8,020 bases of DNA, from the NCBI GenBank assembly GCA_028697565.1, contig JAQVEU010000029.1, positions 1-8,020 on the forward strand. Direction: 5' to 3'. The translations under genes and the position numbers were made by a program. This document shows, piece after piece, positions 7,078 to 8,020 of the stretch (position 1 is its first letter; every line of letters begins with the position of its first letter). Source of the DNA: Candidatus Ratteibacteria bacterium (GTDB lineage: Bacteria; Ratteibacteria; UBA8468; B48-G9; JAFGKM01). The notes under the pieces are model-generated. The model searched no databases, was not told where the DNA came from, and worked only from the letters and a program-made list of their open reading frames with translations.

Positions 7078-8020
7078 TTACAGTTCTATTATCGTTGTGA
7101 GTTTTTTAGAAAGTGGTTCCACTCCATCCTTCTTCACAACCACACCGTTTTCCCATCTAAGTCCATACTCATCACAGTATAGGAATGTATCCACCTGGAA
7201 CGTCATATTCTCCTCAAGATAGTAGTCAGAATGGAGTTCCATCCATGGCTTTTCTACCTCCATCATACCAAGCCCGTGACAGGGACCATAAAGTATATTC
7301 TTGCTTACTCCTAACTTTTCACCATACTCAAAGAATTTCTTTACCACCTCATTTGCCTTAACTCCTGCCTTCATCCACTCCATTGTCTTGCGGTGCATAT
7401 CAAGTCCTGCCTGTACAAGTTTCCTCATATCAGATGGCATCTTACCTATACATACAGGTCTACCAACACTTGACGAATAACCCGCAACCCTTGCACCTAT
7501 ATTTAACTGGATTAGATTTTTCCTACCCAATTTTGCATAGCCAGGCCTTCCAATTGCATGATTTGAATTCCTGCCTGCAAGGACATACTGTGGATGCCCC
7601 TCATACTCTGCACCTTCTGAATAAAGTGCCTCCTCTATAATTCCCACAACCTCAAGTTCAGTCATTGATGGTTTCATACATGTAAGTGTTTCCACAAGGG
7701 CTGCCTCTGATATCCTGAATGCTTCTCTTAACATCTCCAGTTCCACAGGACCTTTGATAATCCGGAGGTCCACTATAATCTCGTCGCTCTTTACAAGTTC
7801 TGCATCAGGTGCTGCTTTTTTCAGCCCATTATGTACAGGGAGTGGAAATATCTGATAACTGGCAATCCCTATCTTTTTCACCTTCCTTATAGAAAACATC
7901 TCATCAAATATAGAGGAAAAGGTGTCTACCTGTATATCCGGATATTCCGGCTCAGCACTCTCCCTGTATTCAATCAGTTTATAAATTTTTTTTATCCTGC
8001 TTGTATCCCTTGCAAATGTC
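7078..8020 (-). CDS. Creatinase/aminopeptidase-P-like M24 protein, 5' end beyond the window
   Basis: The frame stays open to base 8020, so at least 313 codons are present. The Met at 7899 is not the start, because 40 codons of ordinary N-terminal-domain sequence precede it and no ribosome site is seen there. Numbering from that Met, the linker IVDLRIIKGPVELEMLREA (42-60) and the pita-bread domain (about 60-270) are clear. His114 matches the catalytic His region of the family, and His208 (CHGLG) and Glu250 (GLRWEN) are kept. The two metal aspartates are Asn133 (QLNIG) and Ser144 (YSSSVGR), and the first metal Glu is Asp237. Creatinase, a metal-free member, also has LN at the first site, so this is probably a non-peptidase hydrolase and not a Xaa-Pro peptidase. 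The neighbouring creatininase-family gene is consistent with that. The substrate is unknown. Confidence 0.88.
   Translation of the reverse strand, partial: TFARDTSRIKKIYKLIEYRESAEPEYPDIQVDTFSSIFDEMFSIRKVKKIGIASYQIFPLPVHNGLKKAAPDAELVKSDEIIVDLRIIKGPVELEMLREAFRISEAALVETLTCMKPSMTELEVVGIIEEALYSEGAEYEGHPQYVLAGRNSNHAIGRPGYAKLGRKNLIQLNIGARVAGYSSSVGRPVCIGKMPSDMRKLVQAGLDMHRKTMEWMKAGVKANEVVKKFFEYGEKLGVSKNILYGPCHGLGMMEVEKPWMELHSDYYLEENMTFQVDTFLYCDEYGLRWENGVVVKKDGVEPLSKKLTTIIEL

Noticed and set aside
7897..7899. ATG 7899 as the start of the M24 gene
   Set aside because: The frame continues upstream to the window edge with plausible N-terminal-domain sequence, and no ribosome site precedes this Met.
1..8020. 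Base-composition boundary between the efflux operon and the catabolic cluster as a sign of transfer
   Set aside because: Spot counts of 60-base lines vary widely within the efflux operon itself (about 23% to 47% GC), so no clean shift could be shown by eye.

Overview
All genes supported in this 8,020-base window lie on the minus strand, so transcription runs from high to low coordinates. I read two adjacent transcription units. Both run off an edge of the window: the last gene of the left unit is cut at base 1 and the first visible gene of the right unit is cut at base 8020. There is no RNA gene, CRISPR array, insertion sequence or origin that I can support, and no stretch of more than about 200 bases lacks a gene.

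Right unit (8020 to 4550): a creatinase/aminopeptidase-P-type M24 protein that lacks the usual metal-binding aspartates; a creatininase-family amidohydrolase 12 bases downstream with a variant metal-site motif; and a 592-residue cytoplasmic protein that looks like a TIM-barrel glycoside hydrolase, overlapping the amidohydrolase by 4 bases. The tight packing suggests co-transcription and a joint catabolic task, perhaps on an amide- or guanidino-containing or sugar-linked compound. The substrate cannot be read from the sequence. This is the least explained part of the window.

Left unit (4537 to 1): a self-contained tripartite efflux operon. A near-consensus sigma-70-type promoter (TTGACA, 17 bases, TACAAT) is followed by a 16-base palindrome that is probably the operator. 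Then come a TetR-family repressor, a TolC-like outer-membrane channel, a membrane fusion (periplasmic adaptor) protein, a possible 41-codon small ORF, and the first 431 codons of an RND inner-membrane pump. Spacing is very tight (1-base gap, then a 4-base overlap) until the 193-base gap before the pump gene. The expected logic is drug or metabolite binding by the TetR protein, release of the operator, and induction of the whole pump together with its own repressor.

The host is a diderm (Gram-negative-type) bacterium, because it encodes an outer-membrane channel, a periplasmic adaptor and an RND pump. The DNA is AT-rich. The pairing of a TIM-barrel hydrolase with M24 and creatininase-family proteins reminds me of polysaccharide-degrading lineages such as PVC bacteria or related candidate phyla, but that is an impression and not a taxonomic call.
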